From positions 50,182 through 114,181 of the forward strand of contig JBKHXF010000026.1 in assembly GCA_046566145.1 (NCBI GenBank): a DNA stretch of 64,000 nt. The letters run 5' to 3'. Both the position numbers and the translations under genes were made by a program. The notes beneath the pieces are model-generated. The model did no database searches. It saw only the letters and a program-made list of their open reading frames with translations, and was not told the DNA's origin. Positions 33,806 through 42,087 of the stretch are shown here, one piece after another. Positions within the stretch are counted from its first letter, which is position 1. Each line of letters opens with the position of its first letter. The stretch is from JBKHXF01 sp046566145. GTDB lineage: Bacteria > Actinomycetota > Nitriliruptoria > Nitriliruptorales > Nitriliruptoraceae.

Positions 33806-35587
33806 TCAGGACGTTCGGTCGGCGTCGTCCGGGGGGCCCTCGACGTCGTCGTCGTCGACGTCGAGGTCGAGGTCGAGGTCGGTGGACCCCGCGGCCGCGG
33901 TGGGCTGCGCGGCGGCCGTCGACCAGACCGGGACGGGGTCCGGGGCGGGGGCCGGGGCGGGGGTCGGGGCCGCGACGGCGACGGGCGCCTCCTGGGTGTC
34001 GTCGATGCCGACGACCTCGGCGCGCTGCCCACGGGCACCCTGGTAGCGGTAGCCGCCGTACCCGTACGCGTAGGGCACGTCCACCTCGGACGAGGAGATG
34101 TACGCGTACCCCAGCACGGGCGCACCGACGAAGGCGAGCCGCTCCTTCATCGCCTCGATGACCCCGAGGGACGTCCCCTCCCGGAGCACGAGCAGGATGG
34201 CGTCGACGTGCCCCGACAGCACCGTGGTGTCGGCCGTCGCGAGCAGCGGGGCGGCGTCGATGACGACCAGGTCCAGGTCGCTCGCCAGCGCGTTCAGCCC
34301 CTCGGTCACCCTGGGGGATCGCAGGCTCCCGGACCCCTCGGCGGCGGTCGACCCGGCCGGGAGCACCGGGAGCTGGAGCTGGCCGTCGAGGATCGGGACC
34401 GTGCCGACGTAGCTGCGGACGACCCGCGACTCGGTGACGGCGAGGTCGACGAGCCCGGGCCCGCCATCGAGCCCCACGAGGCGGGTGGTGGCGCGGACCC
34501 GGAGGTCGCCGTCCACGAGCAGCGCCCGTCGCCCCTGCAGCATCGCGGAGACGGTGAGCTGGAGGCTCACCTCGGTCTTGCCGTCACCCGGCTGGGGCGA
34601 GGTCACGAGGATGGTGCGCGCCCCCGCGCCGGCGGCCCGCTGGATCACCGACGACAGCAGGAAGTCGTAGGCCTCCTGCGCGGAGGCGTCGATCGAGAGC
34701 CGGTCCGCCAGCGACCCGCCCGTGCGCGGGTACACCGGGATGACCCCGAGCAACGGCAGCCCGAGCAGCTCGCCGGGCTGGTTGCGACCCTCGACGCGCG
34801 GGTCGCGCCCGGCGCGCCAGTAGGCGCCGGCGGCGGCGAGGGCCCCGGCGAGCAGCCCAGCGAGGACGCCGTCGCGGGTCGGCGACGGGGCCGACGGGTC
34901 CGCCGGCGGGGTCGCGGGCTCGACGTAGTCGACGCCGGAGCCGAACACCCGGGCGTCGACCAGCAGCTGCTGCGAGCGCGCCGCGAGCTCGACCCGCTGC
35001 TGGACGAGCACGTCGAGCTGCTCGGCGGCGAGGGTGTCCGGGGCGAGGCCGCCGGCGCGTCGACCGAGCGCGGCGATCTGCGCGTCGAGCTCGTCGATGG
35101 CCGCCTGCAGCTCCGTCGCCGCGGCCTCGGCGGCGGCGGTCTTCACCTCCGACGTGACGGTGGTGTAGGCCTCCGCCGCCGCGTTCGCGATGTCCGCGGC
35201 CGCCTCGGGCGTGCCGGCGGAGCCGGTCACCAGGATCAGGTCGAGCTCGACGTCGCCCTCGACCGAGAGCTGGCGGCGGGCCTCGGCGGTGGAGTCGACC
35301 TCGTCGGTCAGCTCGACCAGCCGCTCGAGGACGGGCGACGACTCGACGCGCTCGGCCTGCTGCGGGACGTAGCGCTCCGGGTCCACCGAGGCGCGGGTGA
35401 AGACCGTGGACTGCCGCGGGTCGGAGAGGAACAGCCGCGCGGTCGCCTCGTACGTCTCGTCCTGCTGGCTCGACGCCGCGTACCCGAGGGCGGTCGCGGT
35501 CGCGACGACGGCCGCGACGGCGTACCGGTGTCGCCAGACGGACGCGAGGATGGAGGGTCCCGTGACCCTGCCGGTCGCCTCGTCCAC
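33806..35587 (-). CDS. Wzz-type polysaccharide co-polymerase fused to a BY-kinase-like domain
   Basis: A 593-residue regulator of chain length and export. An N-terminal membrane helix (HRYAVAAVVATATALGYAA), a periplasmic Wzz-like domain with a coiled region (TELQAAIDELDAQIAALG), and a second helix (VLAGLLAGALAAAGAYW) enclose the co-polymerase. The cytoplasmic kinase has Walker A (SPQPGDGKT, 330-338), Walker A' (LLVDGDLR, 356-363) and Walker B (VVIDAAP, 441-447). A tyrosine cluster (Tyr506, 508, 510, 513, 515) is the likely autophosphorylation site. A Pro/Ala linker and an Asp-rich tail follow, which is unusual. GGAGG 5 nt before the GTG at 35587 supports the start. It is the first gene of a five-gene operon. 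Confidence 0.88.
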   Translation of the reverse strand: MDEATGRVTGPSILASVWRHRYAVAAVVATATALGYAASSQQDETYEATARLFLSDPRQSTVFTRASVDPERYVPQQAERVESSPVLERLVELTDEVDSTAEARRQLSVEGDVELDLILVTGSAGTPEAAADIANAAAEAYTTVTSEVKTAAAEAAATELQAAIDELDAQIAALGRRAGGLAPDTLAAEQLDVLVQQRVELAARSQQLLVDARVFGSGVDYVEPATPPADPSAPSPTRDGVLAGLLAGALAAAGAYWRAGRDPRVEGRNQPGELLGLPLLGVIPVYPRTGGSLADRLSIDASAQEAYDFLLSSVIQRAAGAGARTILVTSPQPGDGKTEVSLQLTVSAMLQGRRALLVDGDLRVRATTRLVGLDGGPGLVDLAVTESRVVRSYVGTVPILDGQLQLPVLPAGSTAAEGSGSLRSPRVTEGLNALASDLDLVVIDAAPLLATADTTVLSGHVDAILLVLREGTSLGVIEAMKERLAFVGAPVLGYAYISSSEVDVPYAYGYGGYRYQGARGQRAEVVGIDDTQEAPVAVAAPTPAPAPAPDPVPVWSTAAAQPTAAAGSTDLDLDLDVDDDDVEGPPDDADRTS

Positions 35588-35713
35588 CCTGCCCTCCGCC
35601 TCTCGTGGCACGCACCGGTCGCGGATCGTACCTGTCGCGTGCCCGCCCACGGCCGTGCCGGGCCTCGAACTCGACGCGTCTACCCTCACGCCGCCCCCAC
35701 GCCGGAACCACTC

Positions 35714-36589
35714 GTGCCCCCCACCAGCAGCCCCGCCCCCACCCGCGCCCACCCGGCCGCCCACCACGTGGTCCTGACCGCCACGGACAGCCCCGCTGCA
35801 GCCGCCGCCGGGCTTTCGCTCTACACCCCGTGCCACCCGACCGCGGTCGGCGCGCACCACCTGGTGGTCGCCGCGGCGAGGGCCGGGGCCACGCGCGCCG
35901 TCACGCGAGAGGCCCGGGCGGACGTCCCCTGGCTCGAGGTGCTGAGCGCCGCGACCACGACGCTCAGCGGGCTCGGTCGACCCGACACCTTCGCGCTGCA
36001 CCTGCGCCGCGGCGATCGTGCGGGCGGGGGTGGCCTGCTCCTCGCGGGGGGCCGCCCGCTCGCGTTCGTCCGCGTCGACGCCGACCACGACGCAGCCGAG
36101 CGGGAGCAGCGCGCCCTCGCCGTGCTCGCCGGCGGCGACGGCGTCGTGCACGTGCCCGCCCCGCTCGGCGCGGGGCGCGTCGGCCCGTGGTCGTGGACGG
36201 CGAGCTCACCGCTGCCGGGTCGGCCCCACCGACCGGAGCCCCGCCCGGACCTCGACCGTGTCCACGCCCTGCTGCAGCGCCTGGCCCGTGTCGTCCCGCG
36301 ACCCGACGACACGCCGGACCACTGGGTCGTCGTCCACGGCGACCTCGCCCCGTGGAACCTGCGCCGGGTCCTGGCGGGCGGGACCTGGCTGCTCGACCTC
36401 GACGACGTGACGTGGGGACCGCCCGACGCCGACGCCGTGCTGTGGTCGGTGGCGACCGCGCACGTCCGCCGGCGCCGCCGGCGCGGACCGGAGACGTCCG
36501 ACGAGGCGCGGGCCTACTGGCGGGAACGGCTCGGGACGCGTGCGGCCGCCGGCGACGGGGTCGCCGCCGACATGCTCGCACGGCTCTAG
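35714..36589 (+). CDS. APH/choline-kinase-fold phosphotransferase
   Basis: A 291-residue protein with the aminoglycoside-phosphotransferase fold. VVVHGDLAPWNLRRVL carries the catalytic Asp and Asn, and LLDLDDVTWGPPDADAV carries the metal-binding Asp and the conserved WGPP. The N-terminal lobe is Ala-rich and poorly conserved. Substrates of such enzymes include sugars, choline and antibiotics; the position between Wzz/BY-kinase and GDP-fucose genes favours a sugar or glycan-related alcohol. Its GTG start at 35714 is divergent from the Wzz gene across 126 bp. Its TAG stop shares the four bases CTAG with the stop of the convergent fcl gene. Confidence 0.7.
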   Translation: MPPTSSPAPTRAHPAAHHVVLTATDSPAAAAAGLSLYTPCHPTAVGAHHLVVAAARAGATRAVTREARADVPWLEVLSAATTTLSGLGRPDTFALHLRRGDRAGGGGLLLAGGRPLAFVRVDADHDAAEREQRALAVLAGGDGVVHVPAPLGAGRVGPWSWTASSPLPGRPHRPEPRPDLDRVHALLQRLARVVPRPDDTPDHWVVVHGDLAPWNLRRVLAGGTWLLDLDDVTWGPPDADAVLWSVATAHVRRRRRRGPETSDEARAYWRERLGTRAAAGDGVAADMLARL

Positions 36590-37575
36590 AGCCGCGCCTC
36601 GGCGTGGTGCTCGACGAACCAGGCGTACGCCTGCTCGATGCCCTCCCGCAGCCCGGTCGAAGCGGTCCAGCCGAGCTCGGTCAGCCGCGACACGTCGAGG
36701 AGCTTGCGGGGGGTGCCGTCGGGCATCGACGGGTCGAATCGGACCTCGCCGTCCCACCCGACGACGTCGGCGACGAGCTCGAGCAGCTCGCGGATCGAGA
36801 TGTCCTCGCCCACCCCGACGTTGAGGTGCTGCTCGCCGGTGTAGTGGTGGGTCGCGAACACGGTCGCGTCGGCGAGGTCGTCGGCGTGGAGGAACTCGCG
36901 CCGCGGGGTGCCGGTCCCCCAGGCCTCGACGTGGTCGCGGCCCTCGACCTTGGCGTCGTGGACCTTGCGGATGAACGCGGGCAGGACGTGGCTGCCCTCG
37001 AGGTCGTAGTTGTCGCCCGGGCCGTACAGGTTGGTCGGCATCAGCGAGATGCAGTCCATCCCGTACTGCCGCCGGTACATCCTGCCGAGCTCGAGCGCGG
37101 CGATCTTCGCGATGGCGTAGCCCTCGTTGGTCGGCTCGAGCGGGCCGGTGAGCAGGTGCTCCTCGCGCATCGGCTGGGGCGCCTCGCGCGGGTAGATGCA
37201 GGAGCTGCCGAGGATGACGGTCCGCTCGACGCCGGCGTGCCGGGCCGCCTCGACGCAGTTCGCCGCGATCATCAGGTTCTCGTAGAGGAACTGCCCCTGC
37301 GCGGAGCGGTTGGCGTGGATCCCGCCGACGCGCGCCGCCGCGATGATCGCGACGTCGGGGGTCGCGCGGGACACGAACCGCTCGGTCTCCTGCTGCCGGG
37401 TGAGGTCGACCTGCGACGAGCGGGCCGTGATGACGTCCGCGACGTCCTCCTGCTCGAGCCGGCGCACGACGGCCGAGCCGACCATGCCGGTGTGGCCGGC
37501 GACCCAGACCCGCTTGCCGGCGAGGTCGTAGGGCTCGGGGAGCCGGCCCTCGGGCGGGAGCTCGCGGGGGCTCAC
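36586..37575 (-). CDS. fcl: GDP-L-fucose synthase
   Basis: A 329-residue SDR that turns GDP-4-keto-6-deoxymannose into GDP-L-fucose by epimerisation and reduction. The NADP loop is GHTGMVGSAV (27-36). IIAAARVGGIHANR, GSSCIYPREAPQPMREEHLL, NEGYAIAKIAAL with the catalytic Tyr and Lys, and SLMPTNLYGPGDNYD are diagnostic. The GTG at 37575 overlaps the gmd stop by 4 nt, so the two steps of the pathway are translationally coupled. The first 20 residues extend beyond typical members and may be dispensable or reflect a later start. Confidence 0.93.
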   Translation of the reverse strand: MSPRELPPEGRLPEPYDLAGKRVWVAGHTGMVGSAVVRRLEQEDVADVITARSSQVDLTRQQETERFVSRATPDVAIIAAARVGGIHANRSAQGQFLYENLMIAANCVEAARHAGVERTVILGSSCIYPREAPQPMREEHLLTGPLEPTNEGYAIAKIAALELGRMYRRQYGMDCISLMPTNLYGPGDNYDLEGSHVLPAFIRKVHDAKVEGRDHVEAWGTGTPRREFLHADDLADATVFATHHYTGEQHLNVGVGEDISIRELLELVADVVGWDGEVRFDPSMPDGTPRKLLDVSRLTELGWTASTGLREGIEQAYAWFVEHHAEARL

Positions 37576-39800
37576 GCGCCGCCCCCGTCGCCGCTCGCGG
37601 CGCTGCTCGCGTCGCCGCTCGCGGCGCTGCTCCCGTTGCCGCCGGCCTCGACGACGGTGCGGTTGGTCGCGTCGCGGTGGTCGCCGTCGGGCGGCTGCGG
37701 GCCGTGCGACGGGTCGAAGTCCGGCTCCGCGTCCGGGTCGACGCGGTGGGCGTCGGGGTGCCGTTCGGCGACCCGCGCCCGGGCGGCGTCGAGGTCGAGG
37801 CCATGCTCGACCAGGTCGGACTCGACCATGCCGGTGACGAGCTCGCGGAAGGAGACCTCCGGCTTCCAGCCGAGCCTCGCGATGGTCTCGCTCGGGTCGC
37901 CGTGGAGGTGCTCGACCTCGGTCGGGCGGTAGTAGGCCGGGTCGATCGAGGTGAACGGCGCCCAGTCGAGGCCGACGTGCGCGAACGCCCGGGCGGCGAA
38001 CTCCCGCACCGTGTGGGTCTCGCCCATCGCGATGACGAAGTCGTCGGGCTCGTCCTGCTGCAGCATCATCCACATGGCGCGGACGTAGTCGGCGGCGTGG
38101 CCCCAGTCGCGCTTCGCGTCGAGGTTGCCGAGGTAGAGCCGCTCCTGCCGCTCGGCGACGATGGCCGCCACGGCACGGGTGATCTTCCGCGTCACGAACG
38201 TCGGACCGCGACGGGGCGAGTTGTGCACGACGGCGAGACCGACGCCGGCGGCGAACCGGCCGGAGGTCGTCGCCAGGTCGAAGGTCCAGCCGGTGTAGCG
38301 CCGTCGGGTCAGCTGTCGGACCTCGTCGTTCGGCTTGCGCAGGTGCGCCCCCTTCTGCCCGTGCTCACCCCCCGAGGACAGGTTCACCAGCCAGGACTCC
38401 CCGCCGCCGAGCGCCCCGGGCTGCCGGTAGATGCTGGCCCGTCGACCGAGCGAGGTGCGGAACATCCAGACGAGGCCGGCGGCCAGGACCGGCGAGGTGG
38501 TCCGGAACGACCGGAACTCGTCCGTGCCGTGCCCGGCCTTTTGCCCGTCCCCGAGGTAGTAGCCCCGCAGGAACGCGACCTGGGTGTCGGCGTCGGCGTT
38601 CAGCACCCGGACGGGCACGCGCTTGTGCTCGTCGCGGGTGTAGAGCTCGCCGCGGACCATGCGGAGCCAGGCCGGGTTGCCCCGGAGCTCGACGCGGGTG
38701 ACCTCGCCGTCACCGAACGCGGACGTGCCGACGTCCTTGTGCACGTGGCCTCCCGTGACCCGCTGCCAGGCCTCGGCCACGTCGGCGAGCACGGCGTCGT
38801 CCCCGTTGGTGACGCGCCCGCTGCCCCGCTCGGCGACGTACCAGTCGGCGCAGAGGATGCCGAGCAGCCAGGCCTCGTCGGCGGTCAGGACGGTGCGGAA
38901 CGCCGGGGCGGGCTGGTCGGCGAGCCAGAGCCGGTCGCCCTCGACGACCTGCTCGCTCGGGACCTCACGGTCGCCGCCGTCGACGAAGACGACGTGGTCG
39001 CGGGTCGCCTCGACGACCGCGCCACGGCCGTGGATCGTCACGAGCTCCTCGTGTCGCTTGTACGTCGCGGTCCGAGCCGTGCAGGCCACGAAGTCGGTGC
39101 CGTCCCAGACCTCGAGGTCGCCGCCCTCGGAGGTGTGCTTGGTGCCGGACGCAGGGTCGGTCCGGTGCGGGACGACGTCCTCGATGGCGACCACGTCGAC
39201 GAGCCCGTGGCGGCGCGTGACGACCGGCGTGCCGGCCGGCACGCACTCGTGGTTGAACAGGATCCCGTTGGTGGCGTACATGCCGTACGCCTCGCGGTAG
39301 TTGCGGGTGATCCAGTAGCCGTAGACCTTCGCCGCCGCGTACGGCGAGCGGGGCTGGAACGGCGACGCGAGCGACTGCGGCGGCGGGGCGTCGCCGAACA
39401 TCTCGGAGGTGCCGGCCTGGTAGAAGCGCGTCTCGACCCCGGAGTCGCGGATCGCCTCGAGGATGCGGATGACGCCGAGCCCGTCGACGTCGGCCGTGTA
39501 CTCGGGCTGCTGGAAGCTCACCGCGACGTGCGACTGCGCCGCGAGGTTGTAGATCTCGTCGGGCTGGACGGTGCGGATGAGCCGGGCGATCTGCGAGCCG
39601 TCGACCAGGTCGCCGTAGTGCAGGTGCAGCCGGACGTCCCGCTCGTGCGGGTCCTGGTAGAGGTGGTCGATCCGGTCGGTGTTGAAGTCCGAGGCGCGGC
39701 GGATGATGCCGTGGACCTCGTAGCCCTTCGACAGCAGCAGCTCGGCGAGGTAGCTGCCGTCCTGCCCGGTGATGCCGGTGATGATGGCCGTCTTCGGCAC
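37572..39800 (-). CDS. gmd: GDP-mannose 4,6-dehydratase, interrupted in frame by an intein
   Basis: A 742-residue precursor. The exteins (residues 1-185 and 528-742) are Gmd: TGITGQDGSYLAELLL at the N-terminus, the catalytic region GTSEMFG, SPYAAAK (Tyr154, Lys158), then FNHE joined after splicing to SPRRGPTFVTRKITRAVA. The enzyme makes the GDP-4-keto-6-deoxymannose used by fcl. Residues 186-527 are the intein. After splicing, the protein would be 400 residues, longer than usual because of a Gly/Ser/Ala/Asp tail encoded by two 24-bp repeats. A TAGGCT (39840-39845, minus) about 40 bp upstream may be a -10 element. Confidence 0.93.
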   Translation of the reverse strand: MPKTAIITGITGQDGSYLAELLLSKGYEVHGIIRRASDFNTDRIDHLYQDPHERDVRLHLHYGDLVDGSQIARLIRTVQPDEIYNLAAQSHVAVSFQQPEYTADVDGLGVIRILEAIRDSGVETRFYQAGTSEMFGDAPPPQSLASPFQPRSPYAAAKVYGYWITRNYREAYGMYATNGILFNHECVPAGTPVVTRRHGLVDVVAIEDVVPHRTDPASGTKHTSEGGDLEVWDGTDFVACTARTATYKRHEELVTIHGRGAVVEATRDHVVFVDGGDREVPSEQVVEGDRLWLADQPAPAFRTVLTADEAWLLGILCADWYVAERGSGRVTNGDDAVLADVAEAWQRVTGGHVHKDVGTSAFGDGEVTRVELRGNPAWLRMVRGELYTRDEHKRVPVRVLNADADTQVAFLRGYYLGDGQKAGHGTDEFRSFRTTSPVLAAGLVWMFRTSLGRRASIYRQPGALGGGESWLVNLSSGGEHGQKGAHLRKPNDEVRQLTRRRYTGWTFDLATTSGRFAAGVGLAVVHNSPRRGPTFVTRKITRAVAAIVAERQERLYLGNLDAKRDWGHAADYVRAMWMMLQQDEPDDFVIAMGETHTVREFAARAFAHVGLDWAPFTSIDPAYYRPTEVEHLHGDPSETIARLGWKPEVSFRELVTGMVESDLVEHGLDLDAARARVAERHPDAHRVDPDAEPDFDPSHGPQPPDGDHRDATNRTVVEAGGNGSSAASGDASSAASGDGGGA
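37587..37634 (-). repeat. 24-bp tandem repeat in the gmd tail
   Basis: Two copies of a 24-bp unit (37587-37610, 37611-37634) differ at one base. They encode a duplicated Ser-Ser-Ala-Ala-Ser-Gly-Asp-like stretch at the C-terminus of Gmd. Confidence 0.75.
38220..39245 (-). mobile_element. LAGLIDADG-type intein inserted in Gmd
   Basis: A 342-residue intein from Cys186 to Asn527 that disrupts the conserved NHE/SPRRG sequence of Gmd. Splicing residues are present: Cys186 (block A CVPAGTPVVT), T266xxH269 (block B), block F WTFDLATTSGRFAAG, and block G with His526-Asn527 followed by Ser528 as the downstream nucleophile. The middle holds both LAGLIDADG helices, LLGILCADW (312-320) and LRGYYLGDG (411-419), with acidic residues Asp319 and Asp418 retained. 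Splicing and endonuclease therefore both look functional. Its composition matches the host gene, which suggests long residence. Confidence 0.93.
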
Positions 39801-39870
39801 GGGTTCCCCTGGTGTGCGTCGTCCCCGGTCTGGCCCGCGAGCCTAGCCACGGCCCCGCCGGTGCCCCCGC

Positions 39871-41631
39871 TCAGAGCATCCCGGCGAGGACGACGATGGC
39901 GACGCCGAGGGTGACGACCGTGACGGGCGCGCCGAGCCGCGGGTAGTCCGAGAACCGGTAGCCGCCGAGGCCGTACACGATGGTGTTGGTCTGGTAGCCG
40001 ATCGGGGTGAGGAAGCTCGAGGACGCCGCGATCGCGACGCCGAGGGCGAACACCCGCGGGTCGGCCTGGAGCTGCGTGCCGACCTGGACGGCGATCGGGA
40101 CCATCAGCGCGGCCGCGGCGACGTTGGTGACGACCTCGGTGATCACCGCCGTGCCGATGACGACGGCGGCGAGCGCGGCGACCGGGCCCGCGCCGGCGGC
40201 GGCGGCGGCGACCCCGGACGCGATCAGCTCGGCCATGCCGGACGCCTCGACCGCCGCCCCGAGCCCGATGGCGCCGGCGATGATGAGCAGGACGTCGAGG
40301 TCGAGGCTCCGGACGGCCTCGCGGAAGCCGATGGTGCGGCTGCCGACGAGCAGGCTGGTGGCGCCGAGGACGGCGAGGAACGTGGAGGTCAGGCCGGTCG
40401 CGGCGACGAGGACCATCGCGACGACCACGGCGATGACGAACCAGCGCCGGCGGCTGGCCCTCGCGAAGGTGTCGTCGAGCGGGACGACGACGGCGAACGT
40501 GCCGTGGTCGCGCCACGTCTCGGCGAACGACGGCCCGGCGTGGAGCAGCAGCGAGTCGCCGGGCAGGAGCGGCACGGTGCCGAGCTTCTGCTCGACGCGG
40601 CCGCCGGCGCGGTGGATGGCGAGCACGGCCGCCCCGAAGCGGCCCCGGAAGCTGGCCTCCTTGAGGGTGCGCCCGACCAGGTCGGACGAGCGCCCGATGA
40701 CGACCTCGTGCAGGCCGTGCAGGTCGCCGTCGAGCAGGTGCAGCTGGCCCTGCTCGGCGTGGGTGAGCCCCTCGTGGGTGAACTCCCGGACGTGGTCGAT
40801 GCGGCCGACGAAGGCGAGCTCGTCGCCGCCGCGCAGCACGTCGTCGGGTCCGACGGGCGCGATCTCGTGGCCGTCGCGGTCGATGCGGACGAGGAACAGG
40901 TCGTCGAGGGCGCGCAGGCCGCCCTCGGCGACGGTGGCGCCGTCGAGCGGGCCGCCGGCGTCGACGGTCATGCGGAAGACGTAGTCGCGCTCGTGGGCGG
41001 CGACCCGCTCGCCGGCGGAGGAGCGGTCGGGCAGCAGCCGCGGGGCCGCGACGATGAGCACGACGGCCCCGGCGAGCGCGACGGGCAGGCCGACCGGGGT
41101 GATCTCGAGGAACCCGAACGGGGTGCCGAGGCTCGACTCGACGAGGCCGGACACGACCAGCGTGGTGGAGGTGCCGATGGTCGTGATGACGCCGCCGAGC
41201 AGGGCCGCGAACGACACGGGCATGAGGTAGCGCGACGGGGGCCGGTCGGTGCGCTCGGCCCAGCCGCGGACCATCGGGGCGGTGGCGGCGACGAGCGGGG
41301 TGTTGGCGATGACCGCGGAGAGCGTGACCAGCGGCAGCGTCAGCCGGGTCAGGGTCGCGGTCTCGGAGCGTCCCTGGCCCAGCAGCCGGCGCAGCGCGAG
41401 GTCGAGGCCGGTGTGGTCCTGGATGCAGCGGGCGACGATGAACAGGCCCGCCACGGTGAGGGTCGCGGACGACGAGAACCCGGCGAAGGCCGTCTCGGGC
41501 TCGACGATCCCGACGAGCGTCAGGACGACCACGGCGGCGAGGACCGCCGGCGCTGGCGCGACGGTCTCGCGCACGAGCGCGACGACGAGCACGAGCAGCA
41601 CGACGCCCGTGATCAGGAGGTGCGCGTCCAC
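39871..41631 (-). CDS. SLC13/DASS-type permease with two RCK-C (TrkA-C) domains
   Basis: A 586-residue membrane transporter. A first block of helices (ITGVVLLVLVVALVRETV; FAGFSSSATLTVAGLFIVAR; ANTPLVAATAPMVRG) and a second block (FLAVLGATSLLVGSRTIGF; VITEVVTNVAAAALMVPIAV; SSSFLTPIGYQTNTIVYG) flank two cytosolic TrkA-C-like domains at about residues 205-375 (GGPLDGATVAEGGLRALDD, DLVGRTLKEASFRGRFGA). This domain order is standard for SLC13 permeases with regulatory insertions; sulfate, dicarboxylate and other anions are candidate substrates. The start is GTG at 41631, preceded by GAGGGG. A 5' leader of about 265 nt contains a terminator-like hairpin. Confidence 0.82.
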   Translation of the reverse strand: MDAHLLITGVVLLVLVVALVRETVAPAPAVLAAVVVLTLVGIVEPETAFAGFSSSATLTVAGLFIVARCIQDHTGLDLALRRLLGQGRSETATLTRLTLPLVTLSAVIANTPLVAATAPMVRGWAERTDRPPSRYLMPVSFAALLGGVITTIGTSTTLVVSGLVESSLGTPFGFLEITPVGLPVALAGAVVLIVAAPRLLPDRSSAGERVAAHERDYVFRMTVDAGGPLDGATVAEGGLRALDDLFLVRIDRDGHEIAPVGPDDVLRGGDELAFVGRIDHVREFTHEGLTHAEQGQLHLLDGDLHGLHEVVIGRSSDLVGRTLKEASFRGRFGAAVLAIHRAGGRVEQKLGTVPLLPGDSLLLHAGPSFAETWRDHGTFAVVVPLDDTFARASRRRWFVIAVVVAMVLVAATGLTSTFLAVLGATSLLVGSRTIGFREAVRSLDLDVLLIIAGAIGLGAAVEASGMAELIASGVAAAAAGAGPVAALAAVVIGTAVITEVVTNVAAAALMVPIAVQVGTQLQADPRVFALGVAIAASSSFLTPIGYQTNTIVYGLGGYRFSDYPRLGAPVTVVTLGVAIVVLAGML

Positions 41632-41738
41632 TCGGTTCCCCTCGGCCGGGGACGGGGAGGTCCGGCCGGCCGGGAGGGTCTCCCACCAGCCGCCGCCGGC
41701 GCGTGTCGAGGCGTGGGCACGGTGCGAACCCGGACCTG

Positions 41739-41784
41739 GAGAAAGAGAGGCGCCCCAGGAAGCGGGAGGGAGTCCTGGGGCGCC
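41739..41784 (-). terminator. Intrinsic terminator within the leader of the SLC13 gene
   Basis: GGCGCCCCAGGA pairs perfectly with TCCTGGGGCGCC (12 bp, 12-nt loop). On the minus strand TCTCTTTCTC follows immediately. It is the only hairpin found in the window with a T-rich tail, and it stands upstream, not downstream, of the gene that it would affect. Confidence 0.65.
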
Positions 41785-41896
41785 GAGGGCAAGCTCTTCC
41801 GGGAGCGGGAGAGGGTCGAGCCTGCCAGTTTGGAGTTGTGTCAGGTCGGTCGCCTCTGGGGTGGGAGGGCCCCGTTCGTGAAGCGTTTCACGACCT
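41739..41896 (-). ncRNA. Candidate attenuator leader or small RNA upstream of the SLC13 permease
   Basis: A 158-nt interval is bounded by a good minus-strand promoter and an intrinsic terminator with a T-rich tail. The transcript would begin with a 7-bp hairpin (TCGTGAA/TTCACGA, 41876-41893). It lies on the strand of the permease gene, whose GTG is about 100 nt beyond the terminator. It may be a leader that controls read-through or a free small RNA. It matches no riboswitch class that I know. A weak internal frame (VKRFTNGALPPQRRPT) starts inside the first hairpin but has no good ribosome-binding site. Confidence 0.45.
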
Positions 41897-41902
41897 AGCA
41901 GA

Positions 41903-41931
41903 ACGCTACATCCTGCAAGCACCCTTGTCGA
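41903..41931 (-). promoter_or_regulatory. Promoter of the SLC13 leader
   Basis: On the minus strand TCGACA (41931-41926) and TAGCGT (41908-41903) are spaced 17 bp apart. The predicted start is near 41896, directly before the 7-bp hairpin. The rest of the gap up to the protease gene (41932-42087) shows nothing further. Confidence 0.55.
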
Positions 41932-42087
41932 GCCGCCCACCCCTGTCCGCACGGCCCCGGCCGCAGAACGCCCATCACCGGCGTCCGACCCATCCGCAGG
42001 TGCCCCGGGACCCACCGCCCGGCCCTGCCGGTGGCGGGGTCACGCGGGCCAGGCGGGACGGGGGTCGGGCCGGGCGAGGGTCGGGCG

